Assembly: GCA_965200095.1 (NCBI GenBank) | Contig: OZ241350.1 | Coordinates: 1,798,001 to 1,862,000 of the forward strand | Reading direction: 5' to 3' | Source: JANQOH01 sp965200095 | Lineage (GTDB): Bacteria > Pseudomonadota > Alphaproteobacteria > UBA7887 | DNA: 64,000 nt | Shown here: one piece after another, positions 7,433-16,235 of the stretch | Layout of the letters: every line of letters starts with the position of its first letter | Numbering within the stretch: the first letter of the stretch is position 1 | Made by a program: the position numbers and the translations under genes | Notes under the pieces: model-generated | Seen by the model: only the letters and a program-made list of their open reading frames with translations | What the model was told of the DNA's origin: nothing | Databases searched by the model: none

Positions 7433-10400
7433 TCAAGCTTGCCGGTGCGCTGCGGTTGGGCCGGTTTGCAGGAGGTCGCTTTCGGTTCGGGGGCGGGGGG
7501 CGGCGCGCATGTGCGCGGGGGCTGCGGGGATGTCGCCGTCGCGGAAGCAATCGCCGTCTGTGACCGCCTCGAGGAGGCGCGCCTGTTCGGGGCGGGTCGC
7601 GACGGTGGCCTCCAGCACCCAGAGCAGTTCGAGCAGTTCGGTGGTGAACTGCGATGTCCATCGTTCGGGGCGGATCTCGTCCAGCGGCGAGGATTTGCGC
7701 CCCGCGCCCCTCTTCATGCGATAGCCGAGCCATGACGCGACGACCTTCAGGCCGGAAACCTCGAACTCGCAGACCTCCGGGGAGACGGGCGCGAACGCGC
7801 CCTTGCCGACATGGAGTGTGCGCGTCGGCGGGTCGTAGCGGAAGGCTTCGGGGTATCCGCCGGGGTCTCCGGGGACCGCCTGCGCGCATCGCGCCGCGCC
7901 GCGCGGAACCGGGTCCGGTCTTTCGCCTTCGGGGACGAATCGCTCGCCGTAGCTGTGCAGCCGGAGCAGCCGTGCGCCGGTCTTGCGGACGCTCTCGAAC
8001 AGGTCGGGGTCTTTCGTGATGGGCGCGCGCAACTCGCGCGTCTCCAGTTCGGCGGCGAAGTTTTCGGTGAAGGCGGGGTGCGCGAGCACGCCGTAGAGAT
8101 AGGCGAAGATATCTTCCGGCGTGACGGCGCGCCCGTATTCGCGCGCCAGCATGTCGGTCAGACCGGGCGTCAGATTGGCTTCCGAGGCGTCCGGGGAGCG
8201 ATAGAGGGGGATAGTGTCCTTGCCGCCTCGGCCGGAGAAGTGATGCTGATCGGGGACATGGGCGCAGGCGGTCACTGCCGGTCCCGCGCCGATGGGGGAA
8301 GAGAGCAGGCTCGTCAGATATATCTGCCGCGGACCGTGAACGCGCCACAGCGCGGGACGCAAGTAATCGCCCAATCGCGCATCCAGGAATGTCCATCGTC
8401 GGTCGAACGAACGGTAGGCATAGCGCTCCACGCGCGGAAGCGGAGCGTTTTGGGGCAACGCCGCGACGGGAGGGGCCGTTTCGCGTCCGGGCAGCGTTGA
8501 AATCTCGGAGGTTACTTTTCGATCGCGAGTTTCCCGGAATGCTTTTGGTTGTTCCGGGGGTGGCGTTTCGAGCAGTTTGCGCCATCGCCGTTGGAGGGTG
8601 TTTTTGTCGGGCGCGATGGGCCATGTGCGTTTGAGTTGCACGCCCGAATGTTGCCAGGGCGTCAGGTCGGTCAGGCGCGGCCACGAGAAATAGTCGCCCT
8701 CGCCGGCGGGGCGGAACGGCGCCTGCCAGGCGTCGGGGCAATCCCGCCAGGCGACGGCCCCGAAGCCGTCGATGGCGTCGAGCGCCGCGAGTTTCTCCTC
8801 GCGCGTCCCCTCGATGCGGGCGTAACGCACCGTCGCCGGCGTGTCGTCGCGGGCTTTGCCGCGCCGCGCCGCCACGGCGATGGCGACCGGGGTCTGGATG
8901 GCGAACACGTTGTCGTCCTTGTGGGCGCCGCGCTGCTCGCCGCCGAGGTCGAGTATCCATATCTCGTCGCACACCCGGCGCATATGCGCGCGCATCCCCA
9001 GAAAGGCGTCGCCGTCGAGATAACTCGACGCGGTGATGAAGCCGACGATGCCGGGGCCGGTCGCGGTGTCGTGCTCGAAGACCTTCCACAGCGCCCAGCG
9101 CCAGAAATAGACATAGAGGTTGTAGAGGTTCTTCAGCCGGACGCCGTGGCCCGCAGCGGCGACGGGGGCCAGAAAGTCGTCGAGAATGGCGCCGGCGCCG
9201 TTCCCCCAGCGCACCCACGAGCCGGTGCGGTCGCCATTGTCGGCCCTTGCGGCCTCGTGACGATCGTAGGGCGGGTTGCCGAGGCAGACGATGACGGGAA
9301 CCGCGCTCTTGACGCGCAGCGCCTTGCTGCGCTGTTCGGCGATGGGCTGAAGGAAGAGCGGCGGTTGCGGCGGGTCGGCGTCGGGGCTTTCCAGGGTGTC
9401 GGTGAGATAGATGCGGGCGCCGTCGGCGGGCAGGGAGGCGCCCCGGTCGGCGAGCGCGCGGCTGACGCGCAACTCGCTCACCGCATAGGGGCCGGCGAGG
9501 AACTCGAAGCCGTGGAGGTTCTCCGCCAGCATCGTCGCCTGTCCCGCCACGGCGCCGGGACCCTGCTCGGCCTCGACCCGTCCCAGAGCGTGTTCGATGA
9601 CGCCCAGCAGATAGGTCCCGGTGCCGGAGGCCGGGTCGAGGGTGACGACATCCGGGTCGGCAAAGCCCAGCGGCCTGCACAGCCGCCCGCTCAGCAGCGC
9701 GTCGATCAGGCGCACCTGGGCGCGGACCACCTGGACCGGCGTGTAATAGACGCCGGCGTCCTTGCGGAGTTTGGCGTCGTAATCCGCCAGAAAGTCCTCG
9801 TAGAAGTAGAGCCAGGGGTCGCGCGGCCCGGCGAACGCGACCGGCGCAACGGCCGAGACCACCCGCAACAGCAGGTCGAGCGAGGCGGCGAGTTCCGAAC
9901 GCGCGCGCGGGTCGGTGAGGATTTGCAGGGCGCGCGACAACAGGCTGTGTTGCGCAGCCAGCGCCGCCTGGGCGCTTTCGAGCGTCAGCGGATCGGCGCC
10001 CTCGCTGCGGCCCAGCAACAGGGCGAAGGCGACGGTCTGGGCGTAGGAGTCGGCGAACTGCGCATCCGTGGCGTCGGGGAACAGAAGTTGCCGCCAGTCC
10101 CGCGCCAGCACGGCAAGCGGCGAAGCGTCGTCGCGCAACGCATCGGCGACATCGTCGCGCAGCATCCGGCACAGCGGCGCCAGCATCCCGGCAAAGCCCC
10201 CGAGGTCGAGCTTGCCCCGGCGATCCAGCGGCAGAACCGGCTCCCACAGAAGGAAATCGCGCAACAGCCCCGCAAAAGCCCGCGCGTCCTCCGCAGCGAC
10301 CGCCTGCGCGCCGTCGGCGGACACATCGCCGGAGAAGCGGACAAAACCCACACGCTCGCCGCCGCGATACAGCGCCCATTCGCAGCCGTCGCCGTAAAGA

Positions 10401-10738
10401 ATGTTGGGGAGGCTCGAAAAACGCCGGAACTGTGCGCGGTCGCGACCGCGCAACCGACGCGCGTCCGCGCCGACGCCCGGCGCCTTGAGCTCGACATGGC
10501 CGGCAAGCGCGCCGTCGCGCAGAACCGCATAATCGGGGCGACCCAGACGATCGGGCAACCGCGCCTCGCCCGCGCAAACAACCGCCCACCCCCACAGCGC
10601 CGCCGCCGCCGACATCAGGTTCTCGAAAGGAGCGCGAAGCCGATCCTCCGGAGACCCCGCAGAAAGAACCGACCCCTTCGCCGCAACCGAAGCCGCAAAA
10701 ACCCCCAAAGCCCGACCGAACCCAGCATCCCCCCTCAT
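7433..10738 (-). CDS. Type ISP/IIG-like restriction-modification enzyme, copy 1
   Basis: A predicted single-chain endonuclease and adenine methyltransferase of 1101 residues. A PD-(D/E)xK-like site lies near residues 68-85 (GRPDYAVL... then GHVELKAPG). A helical segment with GVYYTPVQVV follows near 327, then the N6-adenine methylase motif I DPASGTGTYLLGV near 368 and motif IV GNPPYDRHE near 488. The rest is the C-terminal region typical of type ISP enzymes and probably reads the target. No helicase motifs were seen, so it is shorter than classical type ISP enzymes. Copy 2 upstream is nearly identical except in one block (about 8330-8530). It ends 58 bp before trpG and was probably inserted into the operon. 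Confidence 0.82.
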   Translation of the reverse strand: MRGDAGFGRALGVFAASVAAKGSVLSAGSPEDRLRAPFENLMSAAAALWGWAVVCAGEARLPDRLGRPDYAVLRDGALAGHVELKAPGVGADARRLRGRDRAQFRRFSSLPNILYGDGCEWALYRGGERVGFVRFSGDVSADGAQAVAAEDARAFAGLLRDFLLWEPVLPLDRRGKLDLGGFAGMLAPLCRMLRDDVADALRDDASPLAVLARDWRQLLFPDATDAQFADSYAQTVAFALLLGRSEGADPLTLESAQAALAAQHSLLSRALQILTDPRARSELAASLDLLLRVVSAVAPVAFAGPRDPWLYFYEDFLADYDAKLRKDAGVYYTPVQVVRAQVRLIDALLSGRLCRPLGFADPDVVTLDPASGTGTYLLGVIEHALGRVEAEQGPGAVAGQATMLAENLHGFEFLAGPYAVSELRVSRALADRGASLPADGARIYLTDTLESPDADPPQPPLFLQPIAEQRSKALRVKSAVPVIVCLGNPPYDRHEAARADNGDRTGSWVRWGNGAGAILDDFLAPVAAAGHGVRLKNLYNLYVYFWRWALWKVFEHDTATGPGIVGFITASSYLDGDAFLGMRAHMRRVCDEIWILDLGGEQRGAHKDDNVFAIQTPVAIAVAARRGKARDDTPATVRYARIEGTREEKLAALDAIDGFGAVAWRDCPDAWQAPFRPAGEGDYFSWPRLTDLTPWQHSGVQLKRTWPIAPDKNTLQRRWRKLLETPPPEQPKAFRETRDRKVTSEISTLPGRETAPPVAALPQNAPLPRVERYAYRSFDRRWTFLDARLGDYLRPALWRVHGPRQIYLTSLLSSPIGAGPAVTACAHVPDQHHFSGRGGKDTIPLYRSPDASEANLTPGLTDMLAREYGRAVTPEDIFAYLYGVLAHPAFTENFAAELETRELRAPITKDPDLFESVRKTGARLLRLHSYGERFVPEGERPDPVPRGAARCAQAVPGDPGGYPEAFRYDPPTRTLHVGKGAFAPVSPEVCEFEVSGLKVVASWLGYRMKRGAGRKSSPLDEIRPERWTSQFTTELLELLWVLEATVATRPEQARLLEAVTDGDCFRDGDIPAAPAHMRAAPRPRTESDLLQTGPTAAHRQA

Positions 10739-10757
10739 CGCCCGAACACCACAACAA

Positions 10758-10880
10758 TCAGACGAAAAAGAAGAGGCGACGACATCGGCGGCGCGGAGCG
10801 AACACCGGGAAGAACAGCGGTTGCAGCTGCGTGGTCACGTGGGTCGCCGTGCAGGGTTCGCAGGTCGCTTCCCGCGGCAG
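10758..10880 (-). pseudogene. Relic of the antiporter subunit C-terminus between the two restriction genes
   Basis: Read leftward this segment gives REATCEPCTATHVTTQLQPL and ends in LFFFV. The intact antiporter subunit at 14259-15950 has WEATYEPYTATHVITQLQLL and ends in LVFFFV. The part in between is deleted. The adjoining bases up to the copy-1 start are the same as those before copy 2. This is a by-product of the tandem duplication, not a gene. Confidence 0.85.
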
Positions 10881-10930
10881 TCGCTTTCGCGCCGGGGAAG
10901 TTGCACTTGAAGCGTTTGCGCGGGGCTGCG

Positions 10931-13900
10931 TCAAGCTTGCCGGTGGGCTGCGGCTGGGCCGGTTTGCAGGAGGTCGCTTTCGGTTCGGGGGCGGGGGGCG
11001 GCGCGCATGTGCGCGGGGGCTGCGGGGATGTCGCCGGCTCGGAAGCAATCGCCGTCTGTGACCGCCTCGAGGAGGCGCGCCTGTTCGGGGCGGAGCGCCA
11101 CGGTGGCCTCCAGCACCCAGAGCAGTTCGAGCAGTTCGGTGGTGAACTGCGATGTCCATCGTTCGGGGCGGACTTCGTCCAGCGGCGAGGATTTGCGCCC
11201 CGCGCCCCTTTTCATGCGATAGCCGAGCCATGACGCGACGACCTTCAGGCCGGAAACCTCGAACTCGCAGACCTCCGGGGAGACGGGCGCGAACGCGCCC
11301 TTGCCGACATGGAGTGTGCGCGCCGGCGGGTCGTAGCGGAAGGCTTCGGGGTATCCGCCGGGGTCTCCGGGGACCGCCTGCGCGCATCGCGCCGCGCCGC
11401 GCGGAACCGGGCCCGGTCTTTCGCCTTCGGGGACGAATCGCTCGCCGTAGCTGTGGAGCCGGAGCAGCTGTGCGCCGGTCTTGCGGACGCTCTCGAACAG
11501 GTCGGGGTTTTTCGTGATGGGCGCGCGCAACTCGCGCGTCTCCAGTTCTGCGGCGAAGTTTTCGGTGAAGGCGGGGTGCGCCAGCACGCCGTAGAGATAG
11601 GCGAAGACATCTTCCGGCGCGACGGCGCGCCCGTATTCGCGCGCCAGCATGTCGGTCAGGCCGGGCGTCAGGTTGGCTTCCGAGGCGTCCGGGGAGCGAT
11701 AGAGGGGGATGGTGTCCTTTGCGCCGCGGCCGGAGAAGTGATGCAGGTCGGGGACATGGGCGCAGGCGGTTACTGCCGGCCCCGCGCCGATCGGGGAGGA
11801 GAGCAGGCTTGTCAGATATATCTGCCGCGCGCTGTGAACGCGCCAGAGGTCGGGGCGCGGGCGGGAAATCAGGCGGCCGTCGGCAATGACGTAGTGACGG
11901 TCGAAGGACCGATAGGCGTATCGCCGTATCTCCGGGACGGGCGTTCCCGCAGGCAGCGCGGCAATGGGCGCCGGCTCGCTCGCCCCGACCATTGAGGCGC
12001 GATACTTGCCCTCGACCTTCCGGTCCCCGGTTTCCCGGAATGCTTTTGGTTGTTCCGGGGGTGGCGTTTCGAGCAGTTTGCGCCATCGTCGTTGGAGGGT
12101 GTTTTTGTCGGGCGCGATGGGCCATGTGCGTTTGAGTTGGACGCCCGAATGTTGCCAGGGCGCCAGGTCGGTCAGGCGCGGCCATGAGAAATAGTCGCCC
12201 TCGCCGGCGGGGCGGAACGGCGCCTGCCAGGCGTCGGGGCAGTCCCGCCAGGCGACGGCCCCGAAGCCGTCGATGGCGTCGAGCGCCGCGAGTTTCTCCT
12301 CGCGCGTCCCCTCGATGCGGGCGTAACGCACGGTCGCCGGCGTGTCGTTGCGGGCTTTGCCGCGCCGCGCCGCCACGGCGATGGCGACCGGGGTCTGGAT
12401 GGCGAAGACGTTGTCGTCCCTGTGGGGGCCGCGCCGCTCGCCGCCGAGGTCGAGTATCCATATCTCGTCGCACACCCGGCGCATATGCGCGCGCATCCCC
12501 AGAAAGGCGTCGCCGTCGAGATAACTCGACGCGGTGATGAAGCCGACGATGCCGGGGCCGGTCGCGGTGTCGTGCTCGAAGACCTTCCACAGCGCCCAGC
12601 GCCAGAAATAGACATAGAGGTTATAGAGGTTCTTCAGCCGGACGCCGTGGCCCGCAGCGGCGACGGGGGCCAGAAAGTCGTCGAGAATGGCGCCGGCGCC
12701 GTTCCCCCAGCGCACCCACGAGCCGGTGCGGTCGCCATTGTCGGCCCTTGCGGCCTCGTGACGATCGTAGGGCGGGTTGCCGAGGCAGACGATGACGGGA
12801 ACCGCGCTCTTGACGCGCAGCGCCTTGCTGCGCTGTTCGGCGATGGGCTGAAGGAAGAGCGGCGGTTGCGGCGGGTCGGCGTCGGGGCTTTCCAGGGTGT
12901 CGGTGAGATAGATGCGGGCGCCGTCGGCGGGCAGGGAGGCGCCCCGGTCGGCGAGCGCGCGGCTGACGCGCAACTCGCTCACCGCATAGGGGCCGGCGAG
13001 GAACTCGAAGCCGTGGAGGTTCTCCGCCAGCGCCGTCGCCTGTCCCGCCACGGCGCCGGGACCCTGCTCGGCCTCGACCCGTCCCAGAGCGTGTTCGATG
13101 ACGCCCAGCAGATAGGTCCCGGTGCCGGAGGCCGGGTCGAGGGTGACGACATCCGGGTCGGCAAAGCCCAGCGGCCTGCCCAGCCGCCCGCTCAGCAGCG
13201 CGTCGATCAGGCGCACCTGGGCGCGGACCACCTGGACCGGCGTGTAATAGACGCCGGCGTCCTTGCGGAGTTTGGCGTCGTAATCCGCCAGAAAGTCCTC
13301 GTAGAAGTAGAGCCAGGGGTCGCGCGGCCCGGCGAACGCGACCGGCGCAACGGCCGAGACCACCCGCAACAGCAGGTCGAGCGAGGCGGCGAGTTCCGAA
13401 CGCGCGCGCGGGTCGGTGAGGATTTGCAGGGCGCGCGACAACAGGCTGTGTTGCGCAGCCAGCGCCGCCTGGGCGCTTTCGAGCGTCAGCGGATCGGCGC
13501 CCTCGCTGCGTCCCAGCAACAGGGCGAAAGCGACAGTCTGGGCGTAGGAGTCGGCGAACTGCGCATCCGTGGCGTCGGGGAACAGAAGTTGCCGCCAGTC
13601 CCGCGCCAGCACGGCAAGCGGCGAAGCGTCGTCGCGCAACGCATCGGCGACATCGTCGCGCAGCATCCGGCACAGCGGCGCCAGCATCCCGGCAAAGCCC
13701 CCGAGGTCGAGCTTGCCCCGGCGGTCCAGCGGCAGAACCGGCTCCCACAGAAGGAAATCGCGCAACAGCCCCGCAAAAGCCCGCGCGTCCTCCGCAGCGA
13801 CCGCCTGCGCGCCGTCGGCGGACACATCGCCGGAGAAGCGGACAAAACCCGCGCGCTCGCCGCCGCGATACAGCGCCCATTCGCAGCCGTCGCCGTAAAG

Positions 13901-14239
13901 AATGTTGGGGAGGCTCGAAAAACGCCGGAACTGTGCGCGGTCGCGACCGCGCAACCGACGCGCGTCCGCGCCGACGCCCGGCGCCTTGAGCTCGACATGG
14001 CCGGCAAGCGCGCCGTCGCGCAGAACCGCATAATCGGGGCGACCCAGACGATCGGGCAACCGCGCCTCGCCCGCGCAAACAACCGCCCACCCCCACAGCG
14101 CCGCCGCCGCCGACATCAGGTTCTCGAAAGGAGCGCGAAGACGATCCTCCGGAGACCCCGCAGAAAGAACCGACCCCTTCGCCGCAACCGAAGCCGCAAA
14201 AACCCCCAAAGCCCGACCGAACCCAGCATCCCCCCTCAT
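10931..14239 (-). CDS. Type ISP/IIG-like restriction-modification enzyme, copy 2
   Basis: Second, 1102-residue copy of the predicted single-chain nuclease-methyltransferase, with the same PD...ELK site, GVYYTPVQVV, DPASGTGTYLL and GNPPYDRHE motifs. It starts at the ATG at 14237-14239, only 19 bp after the stop of the antiporter operon's last gene, so it probably uses that operon's transcript. Outside one block it differs from copy 1 at scattered positions only (for example GRPLG for CRPLG). In the block (about 11830-12035; from KVEGKYRASM to DLWRVHSARQ) the two proteins are only about half identical. Both frames are open, so both may be active. A longer upstream in-frame start exists but would run into the antiporter gene. 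Confidence 0.82.
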   Translation of the reverse strand: MRGDAGFGRALGVFAASVAAKGSVLSAGSPEDRLRAPFENLMSAAAALWGWAVVCAGEARLPDRLGRPDYAVLRDGALAGHVELKAPGVGADARRLRGRDRAQFRRFSSLPNILYGDGCEWALYRGGERAGFVRFSGDVSADGAQAVAAEDARAFAGLLRDFLLWEPVLPLDRRGKLDLGGFAGMLAPLCRMLRDDVADALRDDASPLAVLARDWRQLLFPDATDAQFADSYAQTVAFALLLGRSEGADPLTLESAQAALAAQHSLLSRALQILTDPRARSELAASLDLLLRVVSAVAPVAFAGPRDPWLYFYEDFLADYDAKLRKDAGVYYTPVQVVRAQVRLIDALLSGRLGRPLGFADPDVVTLDPASGTGTYLLGVIEHALGRVEAEQGPGAVAGQATALAENLHGFEFLAGPYAVSELRVSRALADRGASLPADGARIYLTDTLESPDADPPQPPLFLQPIAEQRSKALRVKSAVPVIVCLGNPPYDRHEAARADNGDRTGSWVRWGNGAGAILDDFLAPVAAAGHGVRLKNLYNLYVYFWRWALWKVFEHDTATGPGIVGFITASSYLDGDAFLGMRAHMRRVCDEIWILDLGGERRGPHRDDNVFAIQTPVAIAVAARRGKARNDTPATVRYARIEGTREEKLAALDAIDGFGAVAWRDCPDAWQAPFRPAGEGDYFSWPRLTDLAPWQHSGVQLKRTWPIAPDKNTLQRRWRKLLETPPPEQPKAFRETGDRKVEGKYRASMVGASEPAPIAALPAGTPVPEIRRYAYRSFDRHYVIADGRLISRPRPDLWRVHSARQIYLTSLLSSPIGAGPAVTACAHVPDLHHFSGRGAKDTIPLYRSPDASEANLTPGLTDMLAREYGRAVAPEDVFAYLYGVLAHPAFTENFAAELETRELRAPITKNPDLFESVRKTGAQLLRLHSYGERFVPEGERPGPVPRGAARCAQAVPGDPGGYPEAFRYDPPARTLHVGKGAFAPVSPEVCEFEVSGLKVVASWLGYRMKRGAGRKSSPLDEVRPERWTSQFTTELLELLWVLEATVALRPEQARLLEAVTDGDCFRAGDIPAAPAHMRAAPRPRTESDLLQTGPAAAHRQA

Positions 14240-14258
14240 CGCCCGAACACCACAACAA

Positions 14259-15950
14259 TCAGACGAAAAAGAACACGAGATAGAACGCCAGAAACGCAAC
14301 CAGCGCCGTCGTCGCCGCCCCTGTCGACCAGGCGCGCGACACCGCGCCGTGAGGATCGTGCCACCGACATATGAGGCGCCACGCCGGGGCGACGGCGGCG
14401 CGCAGCCGTTCCAGAGCGCCGCTCCGGAGCGCCATCGCCGCGACTCCTGCGGCTTCGGCCGCACGCCGCGCAGGCCGGCGCAGCAACCAGTCGGCGTCGA
14501 GGTTCGCCAGCTTCATTTCGGGCGGATAGAGGCCCGACAGCATCAGCAATGCGAAAGCGAGCGCCGAAAAGAACAGTAGTTGCAGCTGCGTGATCACGTG
14601 GGTCGCCGTATAGGGTTCGTAGGTCGCTTCCCACGGCAGGAGGCTGTAGAGCGCCCAGGGATATGCCCCGTTGAAAACGCAGACCGCCGCCGCGATGGCC
14701 ATCGCGACCAGCATGTTGAGGGGCGGATCGGAGGTCCGAATCCCCGAATCGTGCGCGAAGAAGGCGAAATAGGGGATCTTGATGCCGGCGTGATGGAAAA
14801 CGCCGGCGCTGGCGAACAAGAGGCACAGGAAGACGAACACATAGCCTTCCTCGGCCGCCGATGTCATGACCATCGACTTCGAGACGAAGCCGGAAAAGAG
14901 CGGGAAGGCGGAGATCGACGCGGCGCCGACCAGACAGAAGCCCGTCGTCCACGGCATTGTCTTGTAGAGCCCTCCGAGGTCCGTGCCGTCTATGCGGCCC
15001 GTCATGTGCAGCACGGCTCCCATGCTCATGAACAACAGGCCCTTGAACCCCACGTCGTTGAAGGCGTGGCTCACAGCGCCGTTGAGCGCCAGCGCCGTGC
15101 CGAGGCCGATCCCGACCACCATGAACCCCACCTGGTTGATGAGGCTGTAGGCCAGCACCCGCCGGAGATCGTTTTCGATGACCGCATAGAAAATGGGAAA
15201 CATGGCCATCGCCGCGCCGATCCAGATGAGTATCTCCGTCCCCGCGAAGGAGCGCGCCAGCGCATAGACAGCTACCTTGGTGGTCAACGCGCTGAGGAAC
15301 ACGGTTCCCGTCGGCGTCGCTTCGGGGTAGGCGTCGACCAGCCAGCTGTGCAGAAAGGGCCACGCGCATTTGACGCCGAAGGCGAGGAAGATCAGTTTCG
15401 CCCCGAGCCCGTCGAGCGACAGCGCCGCGAACGCGAGGTCGCCGGTTTCGCCCAGATGGATCAACGCTCCGGCGAGCAACAGCACCCCCGACGACACCTG
15501 CGCGACGAGGTAGCGCACCCCCGAACGCATCGCGCGCTGGGTATTGCGCGCCCAGATCAGAAACACGCTGGCGAGCGCCATCGCCTCCCAGAAGACGAAC
15601 AGGGAGAGCAGATCGCCCGCGAAAACGACCCCCAGCGCCCCCGCGCCGTAGAGCAGCGCTGCGGCCTGCTGGACCGGATCGCGGACGTGAAGGGCAAAGA
15701 CGGCGCCGAGCGCCGTCGCGATGTGAAACAGCAGGGCGAACAACATGCTCAGCTTGTCGATACGCCCGAAAACCAGTTCGTATTCGAGGATCCCCGTCCG
15801 CCAGTACACGCCCGGATCGAGCGCGAGCAAATTGACGAGACCGGCCAGCGGCACGAACAGGGTCCATGCCGGGCGCCAGCGTTCGGGGATGACGATCAGC
15901 ACCAGCGCCCCGACGGCGAAGATCAGGAACGGAGGCGCGCCGACGCTCAC
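14259..15950 (-). CDS. Mrp/Mnh-type antiporter subunit, third NuoL/M/N-like protein
   Basis: A polytopic membrane protein of 563 residues of the proton-pumping NADH dehydrogenase ND2/ND4/ND5 - MrpD family. Visible family marks are LFVFWEAMALASVFLIW (helix 5 glutamate), FGVKCAWPFLHSWLVDAYPEATP (helix 7-8 with conserved Lys and Pro), LTTKVAVYAL (helix lysine) and LINQVGFMVVGIGLG. It starts at a GTG that overlaps the stop of the small upstream gene (GTGA). It is the last gene of the mrp operon and runs directly into the copy-2 restriction gene. Which ion it moves cannot be told from sequence. Its 3' end was once duplicated (relic at 10758-10880). Confidence 0.82.
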   Translation of the reverse strand: MSVGAPPFLIFAVGALVLIVIPERWRPAWTLFVPLAGLVNLLALDPGVYWRTGILEYELVFGRIDKLSMLFALLFHIATALGAVFALHVRDPVQQAAALLYGAGALGVVFAGDLLSLFVFWEAMALASVFLIWARNTQRAMRSGVRYLVAQVSSGVLLLAGALIHLGETGDLAFAALSLDGLGAKLIFLAFGVKCAWPFLHSWLVDAYPEATPTGTVFLSALTTKVAVYALARSFAGTEILIWIGAAMAMFPIFYAVIENDLRRVLAYSLINQVGFMVVGIGLGTALALNGAVSHAFNDVGFKGLLFMSMGAVLHMTGRIDGTDLGGLYKTMPWTTGFCLVGAASISAFPLFSGFVSKSMVMTSAAEEGYVFVFLCLLFASAGVFHHAGIKIPYFAFFAHDSGIRTSDPPLNMLVAMAIAAAVCVFNGAYPWALYSLLPWEATYEPYTATHVITQLQLLFFSALAFALLMLSGLYPPEMKLANLDADWLLRRPARRAAEAAGVAAMALRSGALERLRAAVAPAWRLICRWHDPHGAVSRAWSTGAATTALVAFLAFYLVFFFV

Positions 15951-16228
15951 GGCGTCGGGTCCTCATCGGTCGGCGCCGCGTCGTAATAGTCCGGCGGGCG
16001 CGACACCAGTTTGCGGAGCTCCCGCGCCGCCAGCACCAGTGCGACGCACGCGACGAATCCATAGACGCCGTAAAACCCGAACCAGTTCTCGAAATCGAGG
16101 ACCGCGTGCTTGCGGTAGGCAAGATCGGCGGCGAAGAGCAGCGCGCAGGCGATATACAGCGCGAACAGCAGCTTGCGCACGTTGCGCCGCTCGTCGAGCC
16201 AGTAACGTTTGCCGTCCGGGTCGCTCAT
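15947..16228 (-). CDS. Small two-helix membrane protein of the antiporter operon
   Basis: The 93-residue product has two likely membrane helices (LLFALYIACALLFAADLAY and FYGVYGFVACVALVLAA) and a charged C-terminal tail (RELRKLVSRPPDYYD...). I do not recognise a named family. It sits between two large antiporter subunits, 7 bp after one and overlapping the start of the other, so a role as an accessory subunit of the complex is likely but inferred from position only. Confidence 0.72.
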   Translation of the reverse strand: MSDPDGKRYWLDERRNVRKLLFALYIACALLFAADLAYRKHAVLDFENWFGFYGVYGFVACVALVLAARELRKLVSRPPDYYDAAPTDEDPTP

Positions 16229-16235
16229 CGGTCGT

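Larger units (their letters stand above)
7383..14239. repeat. Tandem duplication of about 3.5 kb carrying the restriction-methyltransferase gene
   Basis: Unit 1 runs from about 7383 to 10880 and unit 2 from about 10881 through 14239. Both start with the same 50-bp stretch downstream of the gene (from GTCGCTTTCGCGCCGGGGAA) and run through the whole gene with scattered single-base differences. Unit 1 ends in a decayed piece of the neighbouring antiporter gene, which shows that the duplicated segment originally reached into that gene. Confidence 0.9.

Noticed and set aside
8549..11233. Rightward frames of several hundred codons across the restriction-methyltransferase genes
   Set aside because: Same composition bias; both copies show them at the same place because the gene is duplicated, not because they are coding.
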